From positions 40,057,723-40,121,722 of the forward strand of contig NC_090259.1 in NCBI RefSeq assembly GCF_037325665.1: 64,000 bases of DNA, read 5' to 3'. This DNA comes from Littorina saxatilis (lineage: Eukaryota; Mollusca; Gastropoda; Littorinimorpha; Littorinidae). This document shows positions 13,230 to 24,190 of the stretch, one piece after another; the stretch's first letter is position 1, and the number at the start of each line of letters is the position of its first letter. The notes below the pieces were generated by a model, which saw only the letters and a list, made by a program, of their open reading frames with translations, was not told the DNA's origin and did not search any database. A program made the position numbers and the translations under genes.

Positions 13230-14002
13230 CAAGTCGCTTAAGGCGAAATTACTACATTTAGTCAAGCTGTGGAACTCACAGAACGCACTGCATTTGTTTT
13301 ACAGTGACCGTAGTCCGCCGCTCGCGCAAAACGCAGTGAAACTGACGAGACTGTATAGCGCGGTGGTCGTTTCGCTGTGCTGCATAGCACGCTTTTCTGT
13401 ACCTCTCTTCGTTTTATCTTTCTGAGCGTGTTTTTAATCCAAACATATATATATATGATTTGGAATCAGGAACCGACAAGGAATAAGATGAAATTGTTTT
13501 TTAATCGATTTCAGAAATTTGATTTTGATCATAATTTTTAATTTTTAATTTTGATAGCTTGTTTCTAATCCGAATATAACATATTTATATGTTTTTGGAA
13601 TCAGAAAATAATGAAGAATAAGATGAACGTAAATTTGGATCGTTTTAGAAAATAGTAAAACAAATTACAATTTTCATATTTTTAATGACCAAAGTCATTC
13701 ATTAATGTTTAAGCCATCAAGCTGAAATGCAATACTTAAGTCCGGCCTTTGTTGAAGATTGCTTGGCCAAAATTTCAATCAATTTGATTGAAAAATGAGG
13801 GCGTGACAGTGCCGCCTCAACTTTTACAAAAAGCCGGATATGACGTCATCAAAGACATTTATCGAAAAAAGAAAACAACGTCCGGGGATATCATACCCAG
13901 GAACTCTCATGTAAAATTTCATAAAGATCGGTCCAGTAGTTTACTCTGAATCGCTCTACACACGCGCACGCACACCGGCACAGACAAAACTTGACTAAAT
14001 GT

Positions 14003-14003
<1 letters not shown>
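13230..14003 (+). mobile_element. Family G inverted-repeat element, copy 1
   Basis: It begins aagtcgcttaaggcgaaatt and acatttagtcaagc, and ends aaacttgactaaatgtaaa. Internally it has two related AT-rich subrepeats (tatgtttttggaatcag), the agccggatatgacgtcat segment and a short CA tract. It lies directly after the LINE poly(A). Confidence 0.85.
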
Positions 14004-14046
<43 letters not shown>

Positions 14047-14068
14047 TGACACTGACACTGACACTGAC
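14004..14068. repeat. (GA)n followed by (CACTGA)n
   Basis: A GA run passes into about five copies of a 6-bp cactga unit. Confidence 0.95.
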
Positions 14069-15160
14069 ACAATTTAATTGAATATGGGCCTACAGCCCCT
14101 TTCAATGGGGGGGGGGGGGTACACATGAATCACAGGAAAAAATAGAAAACATGATATTGAAACGTATGCAAAATACACAGTGGTTTGTTCCAAGCTTTCC
14201 TCTATCTATAATCTTGCACATCAATGCTGCCTAATATATACATACAACCGAACAATAAATACAGCAACAACAAAACCTTCAGCGACAATTAATCCTCATT
14301 ACTATTTAACATTGACAGTCTTAACTGAAATGCAAAAAACAAAAACTTTGCTAAATCTACAATTGTTTCTGTGTCTTGTTTTTTAAACATTGCAGTCATA
14401 CTGCCCAACTGATCACCAACACTTAAAAACTGTGCTAAATACTTTATTCTTAGCTCACAATATGTTTGGCATTCAAACAAAAAAATGGATTTCGGTCTCT
14501 AATTTATCTTCACAAAAGGGACAACACTTGTTTTCTGTTGAATTTTGGAAGCGATATCTGTGGATATTTATCTGTGAAACGCCCATTCTAAATTGAGCGA
14601 TGACATTTCTGTACACATCTTTCCATAAAATGCCCACATAACGTTCTTTTTCAAAACAGGCTTTATAATTTCCATACAGTGATAGGCGCTCACTCGAGTC
14701 CAAATGATTACGCCAATCATGGCAGAAGGAACTGCAGAGCCTCTCCTTCAGTTCTGCAAAAAACACCCTCTCGTTTCCACATCCAAACATCCAAACTTGG
14801 TAAAATCCATTTTCACACAGAACTGCCTTTACATGCGTTACCCATGTGGTACCACCTTTTTCGTGGAGGTTGAACAACATTTTGTATGCCTTCTTTGAAT
14901 AAAAATTGTCTGGCTGTCTCAATAACCGTAACCAATATTTAATCAACCTTGTGACTGTTGTCACCCAAAGAGGATACCTACCCAATTCACCATACACAAC
15001 ATCATTGGGAGTTTTATCTACTACGTGCAGAAACCGTTTACATGCAAATAAATGAACACGTTCCAATTGGTCATACTTCTCATAACCCCAAATTTCGGCT
15101 CCATATGTTAATACTGGCAATACTTGCGCATCAAATAACTTAAAAAATACATCAAATGGT
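14069..15160 (-). mobile_element. Non-LTR retrotransposon fragment (CR1/Jockey-type 3' part)
   Basis: The minus strand carries an open segment (15120-14473) with PVLTYGAEIWGYEK, VHLFACKRFLHV, VYGELGRYPL and a terminal CPFCEDKLETEIHFF motif. These mark the region after the RT in CR1/Jockey-like ORF2. The RT itself is lost. It is bordered on both sides by GA tracts. The clade assignment is tentative. Confidence 0.8.

Positions 15161-15161
<1 letters not shown>

Positions 15162-15199
<38 letters not shown>
15162..15199. repeat. (GA)n microsatellite
   Basis: About 18 GA dinucleotides at the outer edge of the LINE fragment. Confidence 0.97.
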
Positions 15200-15204
<5 letters not shown>

Positions 15205-15480
15205 ATAATGATGATGGAACTTTATTTTTCAAGGATAGAGGTTTAAGGTGACGCCTTTTCTTACAACCGGTCCTTACTTCTAATACAAATGTCTAATAAA
15301 TGAATAAACAAGTAAAGCAACATGACAAATAAACAAAGTAAACGAACGAACCAGCAAACAATCGACAAGTAAGCAAACAAGCAAATAAACATAAACAACA
15401 AAATGACAAAGTAAGGAACATACAAATCAAAAGCAAAACATGCAACATATTAATTGAAGTTATACATGTAAAGTGATCGA
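15200..15480. other. A-rich spacer, possible non-LTR 3' end
   Basis: ggaactttatttttcaagg followed by A-rich sequence with many aaca/aataaac units; resembles a reversed retroelement 3' end but is not assignable. No gene seen. Confidence 0.35.
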
Positions 15481-15547
15481 CGGTTAAAGTTCCATCCTCA
15501 CCTATTCACACTTTACTGACACTATACACAACCATCAGTGTGTATAG

Positions 15548-15684
15548 GAAACAGGTACTTAACGCCTTCGTCCGTACGGGTTACACACTGTGTATAGCCA
15601 AACGGTACCTAATGTGGATTTCGTACGTACAGAAGTCACACAGATCCGTCTGCGTATGACCGGTACCTAAGGTGCTCCTCGTCC

Positions 15685-15690
<6 letters not shown>
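15548..15690. repeat. Degenerate ~60-bp repeats
   Basis: Variants of ggtacctaa followed by cgtccgta recur three times before the TG tract. Confidence 0.55.
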
Positions 15691-15727
<37 letters not shown>

Positions 15728-15737
15728 GTGTGTGTCC
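15689..15737. repeat. (TG)n microsatellite
   Basis: Uninterrupted TG for most of its length; abuts sulfotransferase relic copy 3. Confidence 0.97.
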
Positions 15738-15796
15738 ATTCTGTAAACGAGCACACACTTGCAGAGCAGCTCAAGAAACAGGACCCTGTACACTTC
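15734..15796 (-). pseudogene. Degenerate duplicate of sulfotransferase C-terminal coding segment (copy 3)
   Basis: The minus strand reads EVYRVLFLELLCKCVLVYRM, against EAYRALPLELLYKFVDVYRM in the functional exon. The similarity then runs into a (CA)n tract that replaces the expected terminal codons. It is the outermost of the three tandem relics. Confidence 0.65.
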
Positions 15797-15904
15797 GTCT
15801 GGACTATTTTTGCACACACAAATTTCACCCAACTCGAGGTTTTGTCTCTGTCTCGTCTCACAAAAATGTATCTTGGTGGTTTGCTATGAACATATATCAA
15901 GGGG

Positions 15905-16008
15905 CGTTTGTTTAACCGAAGTACTCAAAATCCATGCCGTAAACGTCCACACAAACTTCTTCAGCAGTCCAGGTGGCAGATAATGCACGCTAGCTTCTAC
16001 CACAGAAA
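15905..16008 (-). pseudogene. Degenerate duplicate of sulfotransferase C-terminal coding segment (copy 2)
   Basis: The minus strand matches the sulfotransferase last exon from SVVEAYRALP through FEYFG at nucleotide level, for example a shared run around gattttgagtacttcgg. It also shares the atatatcaagggg stretch that overlaps the true stop region. The reading frame is not kept, so this is a relic in the same orientation as the gene. Confidence 0.72.
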
Positions 16009-16200
16009 TTGAGTATAAGAGATTCGCATTTTGCATTGCTTTGCAAAACTTGCTTCCAGTTGCATAATTGCAAATTTATATAACGTATATCGCCCCTTTA
16101 TGCATTGGTTACATTCCCACTTATCAGCCTTGTAGGCTCAGTGTTTTACCTAAAGAGACGTCATTTACCTTCGTAGGCATTATCGAGTAATGGATTTTAG

Positions 16201-16300
16201 TCATGACAACACATCACAGGGGTGTTTGTCGCAACCGAAGTACTCAAAATCAATGCCATAAACGTCCACAAACACGAACCATTTGTCCTGTATCGTGTCG
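16201..16300 (-). pseudogene. Degenerate duplicate of sulfotransferase C-terminal coding segment (copy 1)
   Basis: Directly downstream of the sulfotransferase stop, the minus strand reads FVDVYGIDFEYFGCDKHP and ends in a stop at 16201-16203. This parallels FVDVYRMDFEYFGYDKRP at the true C terminus. Only about 30 codons align, and the catalytic part is absent. It is either a relic of a local tandem duplication or an unused alternative terminal segment. No clear splice acceptor was found for it. Confidence 0.75.
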
Positions 16301-16312
16301 CAACATTGAGTC

Positions 16313-18867
16313 TTATGAAAATATATCAAGGGGTCGTTTGTCATAGCCGAAGTACTCAAAATCCATGCGGTAAACGTCGACAAACTTGTACAGCAGCTCT
16401 AGAGGCAGGGCTCTGTACGCCTCCACCACAGAACGCCTCCTATACACACCAGCAGCCTGCTGAATCTCTTCCCAGTGCTGCTCCTGCTGACCGAACACCG
16501 CTCTCTTGAACGCGCCCCGGTCTAGCTCACCCTCTCCAAGCACGCTAGCGTTGCGGAAGGGCGAGAGGTATCCGTTCAGTTGAAACGCCGCCCACAGAAG
16601 GTGCGAGAGTTGCCCGGCTGTAACGCACTCGGGCGGGATATTGCGGAGCAGGTCAAAGTTGAAGTCTGTGAGGATGTCGATCTCGTCACGAACGTGGGCG
16701 TCCTTGTCATAGCCGTGCAGGAGGTTGTCGAGGTGGAAGTGGTTCAGGATGGCCTTGGTGTCGTCCATGAACGTCTCTTGCTTGCCTGTGGTGGAGAAAG
16801 GGTGAGGTGAGTTAAACATGTCTCTGACGACCACCCAGACCCACGCAACCCCAAGTCAGCCCAACTCAACACAACCTCGTTCAATCTACCCAAAAAGCGG
16901 ACCAAACCAAACCAACACAAAATAATGACCCTGCTATCTTAGAAACAAAATGACAAAATAAAAGAAAGGAAGAATGAAAGGACAAAAAATAGCAAGCAAC
17001 GAACGAAAGGAAAAGAAGAAGCAAGACAGCGAGCAAACAAAGACAGAAAGGAACAAAGACAGAAAGGAACAAAGACAGAAAGGAACAAAGACAGAACGGA
17101 ACAAAGACAGAAAACAAAACAAATCCAAAGACACAAACAAAGTCTCAGGCACTTACCAACAAAGTCTGGTTTAAACTGGCACGGGTCACATGCATATTGA
17201 ACAGGTCGCCAGTGACCGTTCAGCGTGCTGGGTCCCCTCGTTTCTGCTTGGTGGACGATGAACTCCACAAACTCACGGAAAGTGACGTCATTTCCGCAAA
17301 GCAGACTTCGAGCTGTTGCACCTGGTCTCTGTCGAACAACTTCTTTTCCAGTAGAACTCCACATGTTCGGCAGCAACAGTTTGTCCACGTAGGCCGACCA
17401 TACTCGCGTGAAGGGGTCACGTGCAAACATGAAGCGCGTGCTGTTTTCTATAAATAGCCTGTCGTCTTGGTTTTGCAGACGATACATTTTCATGGTGCGT
17501 CGAGACGTGTCGTGGGCAAGCATTCGGTCAATCTGAAAGGGTGTCCTATGTACAGGAGAGAAGTAAATAAATAATGGCATTCACAATTGGATTTAGAAAT
17601 GAATAGAAACCTTATTTTCGACAACAATTTTGGTTGTAAGCTTACGTTGCGTTTTATTAAAATAAGTGAATTTTGCTTGCGATGGGGACATTTTGCAGTG
17701 TTCTGATGCCGTAAAAAGTCACACACACAAAGCATACAAACACTGCCAATCTGTTCTTTGTTAATTGCATTGACATCATCGTGTTTCTACCAGTCAAACT
17801 ACCCAGAAGTGATAATTAATGTGTTTTGCTTTAACCCTTTCACTGTCTGCAGGACGTCAGCTGACGTCCAAGGTAAGTAACTTGCTTTAAACGGGCAATA
17901 AACAACAGAAGAAGAAGGAAAAAACAACACAAAAAAACAATATAATTATGTGTATGTGGCATATTCATTTATACATCAATAAAAAGCAAATAAACAAACA
18001 CAACAAACAAAACTCATACTCAGGACGTATTCCACCGGTATCGTTGTTCAGAAAGCGGAACATTCTGATCCAGAACGTACAGCCGGCTTTGGGCACCACG
18101 CAATACGTCATGCGCACAGACGGCTTCCGCTCGTACACCAGAATGTTCATGGTGTCTCCATCCGGGCTACTGGCGCATGCGCTCTTGATGCGCTCCAGCC
18201 GAGACTTCCGCTCTATCGGTGACAAGAGATCCAGAGGACGGTTGATGTAGGTTATTTCGTTGACAGTATTGTCGAGTTTCTGTACAAGTGTCTTCTCTGA
18301 AGGATAGGGTTCTGTTACTGTGAACAAAATTGTGAGATAAGAGTTTGATTATTTTTGTTGTTGGTATAACTGCATTTAATTATGTCTCTTCCTCTTGAAC
18401 AAAAGAAGCAGAAGCAGCAACTACGAGAAGAACCACAACAACAACAACATCTACTACAACAAACAGATACTGAAATCCAATCAAAGATAAATCAACTTCA
18501 ATTCTTATGACTGTTTGTTTGTTTGTGTGTAGGTGAGTTTGTGTGTAAGTGAGTGTGTGCGTGTGTGGGTGTGTGTGTGTGTGCAGGGGCGGACGAGGGG
18601 GGGGGCACAGGGGGCACGTGCCCCCCCCCCCCCCGAACAAAAGAAAAAAAAAAGAAAAAAAAAAGATTTTTATATGCTGATTCTATGACCATTTCTAAGT
18701 TCAAATGGCACCAGATGGCACCATTTTGCTTCTTTGGGCAAAAATAATTTCCGGGGGGGCATGCCCCCGGACCCCCCTAGCAAATTCGGGCGCTTCGCGC
18801 CCATCACATTCACTTTCGATTCAAAGTGCCCCCCCCCCTTACAAAGCAACTGATCCGCCCCTGGTGT

Positions 18868-18909
<42 letters not shown>

Positions 18910-19005
18910 GGTACGTTACTCACCTAGCCAGTGAAGCATAATACAAACAAAAGTCGCAGCAGACACCGTCAGCAAACGTCGTAGTCGCCATTTGATCGCC
19001 ATCAT
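16313..19005 (-). CDS. Carbohydrate sulfotransferase (Sulfotransfer_2 / CHST8-14-like), four coding exons
   Basis: The minus-strand coding exons are 19005-18924, 18317-18020, 17545-17157 and 16785-16313. Each is bounded by GT/AG, the phases (1, 2, 1) match at every junction, and the total of 1242 nt gives 413 residues plus stop. Residues about 11-27 form a hydrophobic segment after a basic stretch (KWRLRR), a type II signal anchor expected for a Golgi enzyme. PKAGCTFWIR (103-112) is the 5'-phosphosulfate loop and RDPFTRVWSAYVDKL (169-183) the 3'-phosphate loop of the PAPS-binding fold. CDPC at 246-249, then DFVGK, and the C-terminal DFEYFGYD are further family signatures. Family members transfer sulfate from PAPS to glycans in the Golgi; the acceptor here cannot be read from sequence. 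Two Met codons open the frame (19005, 19002). A possible acceptor near 19037 suggests an upstream untranslated exon. Length and domain order fit an intact gene. Confidence 0.93.
17038..17113. repeat. 16-bp minisatellite in sulfotransferase intron 3
   Basis: Unit aaagacagaaaggaac repeated nearly five times, about 40 bases from the exon 3 donor. Confidence 0.9.
18584..18863. mobile_element. hAT-like non-autonomous element in sulfotransferase intron 1
   Basis: The 280-bp element begins caggggcgga and ends tccgcccctg. It has G/C homopolymer arms and gcgcttcgcgccc inside. The ends match the widespread CAGGGGCGGA class of hAT-type MITEs. Both flanks are GTGTGTGT, compatible with an 8-bp duplication but ambiguous within a microsatellite. 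Confidence 0.8.
18864..18907. repeat. (GT)n microsatellite, intron 1
   Basis: Continues the GT tract into which the hAT-like element inserted; lies about 15 bases from the exon 1 donor. Confidence 0.95.
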
Positions 19006-19071
19006 AGAACGCTTTCAAGCCGCAGTGGGCCTCCTCTTAAAAACATATCATCAAATTAGATCCATGACAAG

Positions 19072-19072
19072 T

Positions 19073-19130
<58 letters not shown>

Positions 19131-19175
19131 CTGTGTGTGTGACTGTGTGTGTGTGTGACTGTGTGTGTGTGTGTG

Positions 19176-19212
<37 letters not shown>

Positions 19213-19303
19213 GTGTGTGTATGTGTGAGTGTGTGTGTGTGTGTGTGTGCGTGCGTGTGTGTGTGTGTGTGCGTGTGTGTGTGGTCGCGCGCGCGCGCGT
19301 GTG

Positions 19304-19347
<44 letters not shown>

Positions 19348-19348
19348 T
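19072..19348. repeat. Long (GT)n/(CA)n tract upstream of the sulfotransferase start
   Basis: About 277 bases of GT with a few interruptions and a (GC)n core near 19287-19300. On the gene strand it is (AC)n ending roughly 65 bases before the ATG. Alternating purine-pyrimidine favours Z-DNA. It may sit in the promoter, the 5'UTR or an upstream intron. Confidence 0.95.
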
Positions 19349-19349
19349 G

Positions 19350-20640
19350 TGTATCCATCTGTGCATGTGTCCTTCTGCGCGAATATGATTGTGCATTTCT
19401 GTTGTAAAACATCATTCTACTTCGTTGTTTTAGAGAAGACGTAATATTTTACACTGTATCGAATTCCAATACATGTTTAATCTTATTTTTGATCTTCATA
19501 TATATCAGTGAAACATCGTTTTGTTAATGTGGGGCAAGACTAAAGGCACATTTCTGTTTTGTAGACAATAAAGTATTTGTTCTTGTTCTTGTTCTTACAC
19601 TGATTTCTATGTATCGTAATACACCGAATTTATGTTCAGGGCTATAAACACACAATTTAGGTCCGCACTCATACACCGCGACCCGTGCTGCATTGAAATC
19701 AGTGATTGTTTTTCATAGTAACACACTGAATCGACTTTCATGGCACAATACACTGAACATTGCGTTAGCCTTTTCTTACAAGAAGGACACAATATTCTCA
19801 CAGAAACAGGTCGGTTTTTTTCTCAAAAAGGAAACAATGTTCTCGCAGAAACCAGTCACTCTATTCGGAAAAACAAGTATTTGCAACACAGTGATTTATG
19901 TATTTATTTATTTGATTTATTAAGGAGATTTCTATAGCGCATAACTTTTTTTTCTTTAGGAAAAACAAACAAACAAACAAAAGTGAAATTCAATATCAAC
20001 TGATAAAGAAAACCGGTTTTCGATTTCGTTTTCGGTATGATTTTTTTTTTTAGAATATTACCGATATAATACCAAGAATTTCCTGTCAACGCAATCTCTG
20101 GCAATGCCTTAAAACGTGTAACTACAAGTAACCTTACCGTATCATTCTTTGGGCGTTTGCATTCTTAGGTGCAGATTGTTTTTAAGCACAGTTATGCGAT
20201 CTTAATGATTAAACTTCTGTTTCAAGCTAAACGACCTGTGTCTACGCTTGCTTGACTTTGGGTGTTGCTTTACGGTACACGTTGGACTGAGCAATGCTTG
20301 CTTTGTGTAGCCACAGGTGAGCCTCTGTGTGTTTGCCGTGTCGAAAGCTGTCTCGCTCTATGTGGTCACAGCTACTTTCAACATCTGTATCCCCCCCCCC
20401 CCCCCCCCCACTACCCAACCTCGACCTCGCCTCATACACCCGGTCCCCCGCCCTCTCGAATTCCAACCGCCGAAGTGCTTGAATGCGCATTTCTCTTTAT
20501 TTCCTCTTTCTCTTCTCGTTTGCTCCTTCTCGACATGCATCCATTCATGTGGCACACACGATTTCCGCCGTCTTCTTTCGGGCCACCAGGTCGCCAAACA
20601 GCTTCTCCTGCAGGGGGGTTCATCCGGCCAAGCTGTGCTT
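19350..20640. other. No gene recognised upstream of the sulfotransferase
   Basis: AT-rich sequence. Around 19785-19855 a motif like acaatRttctc..cagaaac recurs twice. A C homopolymer lies at 20391-20410. Promoter elements of the sulfotransferase probably lie here, but none is identifiable. Confidence 0.5.
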
Positions 20641-22248
20641 TATTACATTTAGTCAAGTTTTGACTAAATGTTTTAACATACACGGGGAATCGAAACGAGG
20701 GTGGTGGTGTTTGTGAGTGTGTAGAGCTATTCAGAGAAAACTACCGGACCGATTTTCCTAAAACTTCACAAGAGAGTTTCTGGGTATAATATCCCCAGAT
20801 GTGTTTTTCATTTTTCCGATAAATGTCTTTGATGACGTCATATCCGGCTTTTAGTGAAAGTTGAGGCCGCACTGTCACGCCTTCAATTTTTGATCAAATT
20901 GATTGCAATTTTGGTCAAGCAATGTTCGACGAAGGCCGGACTTTGGTATTGCATTTCAGCTTGGAGGCTTACAAACTGATTGATGAGTTTGGTCATTAAA
21001 TATCTGAAAATTGTAATTACAATAATTGTTTTAGAAAACGATCCAAAATTAATTTCATCTTATTTTTCGTTATTTCGTGATTCCAAAAACATATAAATAT
21101 GTTATAGTCGGATCAAAAACAAGCACTGATATTTAAAAATAAGAAAATTATAATTACATTTAAATGTCCAAAATCGATTTAAAAGCAATTTCATCTTATT
21201 CCTTGTTGTTTTCTGATTCCAAAAACATAAGATATATTTTGTTAGGATTAAAAACAAGCTCAGAAAGTTATTTTGTTACGATTAAAGGCAGAGTAAGCCT
21301 CCCGTAAACCATCACAGATACGGTCAGGCTTTTACACACAGTACAAACACCATTTCATTTAAACACTCACCAATTGAGAACATCCTAGGTGCCCTCCGTA
21401 AAGAGCGAACAATTTTCAAAGAATTTATTTTTGCGTGGTTTATCTTACCCCTGAGCCATCGTGAACCCGTGTGATCCAGTTTTCCCTTTTCACAATGCAG
21501 TCGTCATAGTTAGTCATTTGAATGCGACTCGACGTGAGCTTATCTACAATAGCACGGTTTTTTTTATGCACGAAACAACGGCTGTGGTTCACAAGAACTC
21601 TAGCGATGGCTTTTGACTGTTGAGAGGAACGGCGATTTGCACTGATAAACCGGCCGTCGTCTGCTACGACCCTTGCGTGACCCTGCTTCCGGGCTTTTCT
21701 TTTTTTAAACTTTCACAACTTCGAATTGTTCTGATCTTGTCTTGATGAAAAACGAATTCTTTTATGGTTAAAGAATGTTTGTGTAACAAGCTGTCAATTT
21801 ATTATTTAGATTTTAAAAGTTAGGTCTAGCGCAAAAACGAGGCGCCGTTGTTGTTAACGGAACAAGTCTACGAAAATAAATTCTTTGAAAATGTCTCACG
21901 CTCGACAGAAAGCAGCCAGGATGTTCCCGTTCGGTGAGCGTTCAAATGGAAGTATGCTTGTACTGTATTTAGACGCTCGGGGAGCTCTGTGATGGTTTAC
22001 GGGAGGCTTACTGTGCCTTAAAAGGCCAACATCCACAAGAATTTTTCTCCTGGAGCGACCTAAACTTGAACCCGTCGCTATTCTTGCATGTCTGTTTACT
22101 TCGTGTTGCACGCAAAAATTGAGCGACTTCCTTGCCGCGTGGATTGACGAAGCTGTTTTATTCTCGTGACCCGGCTGAAAACACTGCAGTGCGTGCAGTT
22201 TTATTCTGTGGGTTCGACAGATTGACTAAATGTTGTAATTTCGCTTTC
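20641..22248 (-). mobile_element. Family G element, copy 2, interrupted by nested elements
   Basis: It starts acatttagtcaagttttg and carries the reversed family G body (gatgacgtcatatccggc, tccaaaaacatataaatatg) to about 21281. It resumes with ttctgtgggttcgacag and ttgactaaatgttgtaattt near 22200-22240. The TTAA-flanked element at 21286-22017 separates the two parts. Confidence 0.8.
21286..22017. mobile_element. TTAA-flanked foldback MITE (piggyBac-like)
   Basis: TTAA lies on both sides (21282-21285 and 22018-22021). Terminal inverted repeats of about 32 bp share gtaagcctcccgtaaaccat at the left and its complement at the right. A second inverted pair (tttcaaagaatttattttt near 21415 and its complement near 21870-21890) makes the arms extend inwards. 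No transposase is encoded. TTAA duplication is characteristic of piggyBac-type transposition. Confidence 0.82.
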
Positions 22249-22480
22249 ACGAATCAGGAACCGACAAGGAATAAGATGAAAGTGTTTTTAAATTGATTTC
22301 GACAATTTAATTTTGATAATAATTTTTATATTTTTAATTTTCAGAGCTTGTTTTTAATCCAAATATAACATATTTATATGTTTTTGGAATCAGAAAATGA
22401 TGGAGAATAAGATGAACGTAAATTTGAATCGTTTTATAAATTTTTTTTTATTTTTACAATTTTCTGATTTTTAATGACCA

Positions 22481-22483
<3 letters not shown>
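22249..22483 (+). mobile_element. Family G half-copy (copy 3)
   Basis: Plus-oriented AT-rich internal part (aatcaggaaccgacaagg to ttttaatgaccaaagt), ending at a TG tract at 22484-22543. Confidence 0.8.
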
Positions 22484-22535
<52 letters not shown>

Positions 22536-22543
22536 TGTGTAGA

Positions 22544-23125
22544 GCGATTGAGACCAAACTACTGGACCGATCTTTATGAATTTTTCCATGATAGTTCCTG
22601 GGATTGATATCCCCGAATGTTTTTTTCTTTTTTTTTGAGAAATGTCTTTGATGACGTCATATCCGGCTTTTCGTGAAAGTTGAGGCGGCACTGTCACGCT
22701 CTCATTTTTCAACCAAATTGGTTGACATTTTGGTCAAGTAATCTTCGACGAAGCCCGGACTTCGGTATATGTTATATTTAGATTAAAAACAAGCTCTGAA
22801 AATTAAATATATAAAAATTATTATCAAAATTAAATTGTCGAAATCAATTTAAAAACACTTTCATCTTATTCCTTGTCGGTTCCTGATTCCAAAAACATAT
22901 AGATATGATATGTTTGGATTAAAAACACGCTCAGAAAGTTAAAACGAAGAGAGGTACAGAAAAGCGTGCTATCGTTCTCAGCGCAACTACTACCCCGCTC
23001 TTCTTGTCAATTTCACTGCCTTTGCCGTGAGCGGTGGACTGACGATGTTACGAGTATACGGTCTTGCTGCGTTGCATTGCGTTTAGTTTCATTCTGTGAG
23101 TTCGACAGCTACTTGACTAAATATC
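22544..23125 (-). mobile_element. Family G element, copy 4
   Basis: Reverse-oriented body from the actggaccgatctttatg segment to the outer end gagttcgacagctacttgac, taaatat. Its inner edge meets the TG tract. Immediately beyond its outer end lies a LINE fragment. Confidence 0.82.
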
Positions 23126-23577
23126 AATCATTCGATCATGTGACGCTTTTAAATACTCATTAATTATTTTATCTTGACCGCATGCCTTATTGTTTTTCAG
23201 CTTGTCTATACATTTGATAACTTCCTCCTTTGTAAAAGGCGCATTAAGAAATGCATTACTTGCTTCATTTAAAGGTTCATTACTATCCTCCATTTCATTT
23301 TCATCACACTCTTGTAGTTGATTGAAATGTTCGAAAAACTCCGAACAAGTTGGATAGTTAGTTTTGGAATTATTTTTTTTATTTTTATTTTTATTTAGAA
23401 GATTCCAGTATGCTTTCGGGTCATTACTTCTTAACTTTCTCAAAGTTTTAACGAACTCATTATGATACAACTTGCATTCCTTTTTTATTGTCTTTTTATA
23501 TTCATTAAAAGCACTCTTTTTTTCATGTTCATTGAACGCATTTTTAAAGCGTCTTGCTTTATTTTTCGCATGTAAAT
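23126..23577 (-). mobile_element. Non-LTR retrotransposon fragment (endonuclease-RT linker)
   Basis: The minus strand codes for a Lys/Asn-rich segment with YHNEFVKTLRKLRSNDPKAY, WNLLNKNK, FTKEEVIKCIDKLKNNKACG and QDKIINEYLK. This is the N-terminal start of a CR1/Jockey-like RT domain. It could be the same family as 14069-15160. It is framed by family G sequence on both sides. Confidence 0.82.
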
Positions 23578-23823
23578 GCAATACCGAAGTCCGGGCTTCG
23601 TCGAACAATACTTGACCAAAATTTCAACCAATTTGGTTGAAAAATGAGAGCGTGACAGTGCCGCCTCAACTTTTACGAAAAGCCGGATATGACGTCACCA
23701 AAGACATTTATCAAAAAAATGAAAAAATGTATGGGAATATCATACCCAGGAACTCTCATGTCAAATTTCATAAAGATCGGTCCAGTAGTTTAGTCTGAAT
23801 CGCTCTACACACACACACGCACA

Positions 23824-23864
<41 letters not shown>

Positions 23865-23934
23865 CACGACCCTCGTCTCGATTCCCCCCTCTACGTTAAA
23901 ACATTTAGTCAAAACTTGACTAAATGTAAAAACG
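23578..23934 (+). mobile_element. Family G half-copy (copy 5) with (CA)n
   Basis: Plus-oriented right half from gcaataccgaagtccggg through a CA tract to aaaacttgactaaatgtaaa. Confidence 0.85.
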
Positions 23935-24122
23935 CTGGCACTGGACCCGAGTACTCTTCAGACTGGCTCGCTCCCCCAGTATGAAAGTTTTTGTCTTGTG
24001 CACGTGGATTTAAAAAAAAAAAAAATTTAATTTATTTTACACAATTAAAAAAATTATTAGAGTAAAATAATAAACAATAGTAAACAAGAATTAAAAAAAA
24101 AACCAAAAAAACATAGACCACA

Positions 24123-24190
24123 CATGCCGGGAATCGAACCCGGATCACTTTGGCCATAGGCGGACGTGCTACGACAACTTTACTAGAGTT
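24123..24190 (-). other. tRNA-like sequence
   Basis: The minus strand ends in a good T-arm (ccgggttcgattcccgg) followed shortly by a T run. The D-arm side and the acceptor stem do not pair. SINE head or tRNA pseudogene. Confidence 0.45.

Noticed and set aside
19037-19444. Long overlapping open frames of alternating Cys/Val or Thr/His
   Set aside because: They are translations of the GT/CA microsatellite in every frame, with no biological coding evidence.
20262-20716. Open frames of up to 133 codons around a C homopolymer
   Set aside because: They overlap in several frames on both strands, cross a homopolymer and run into family G sequence.
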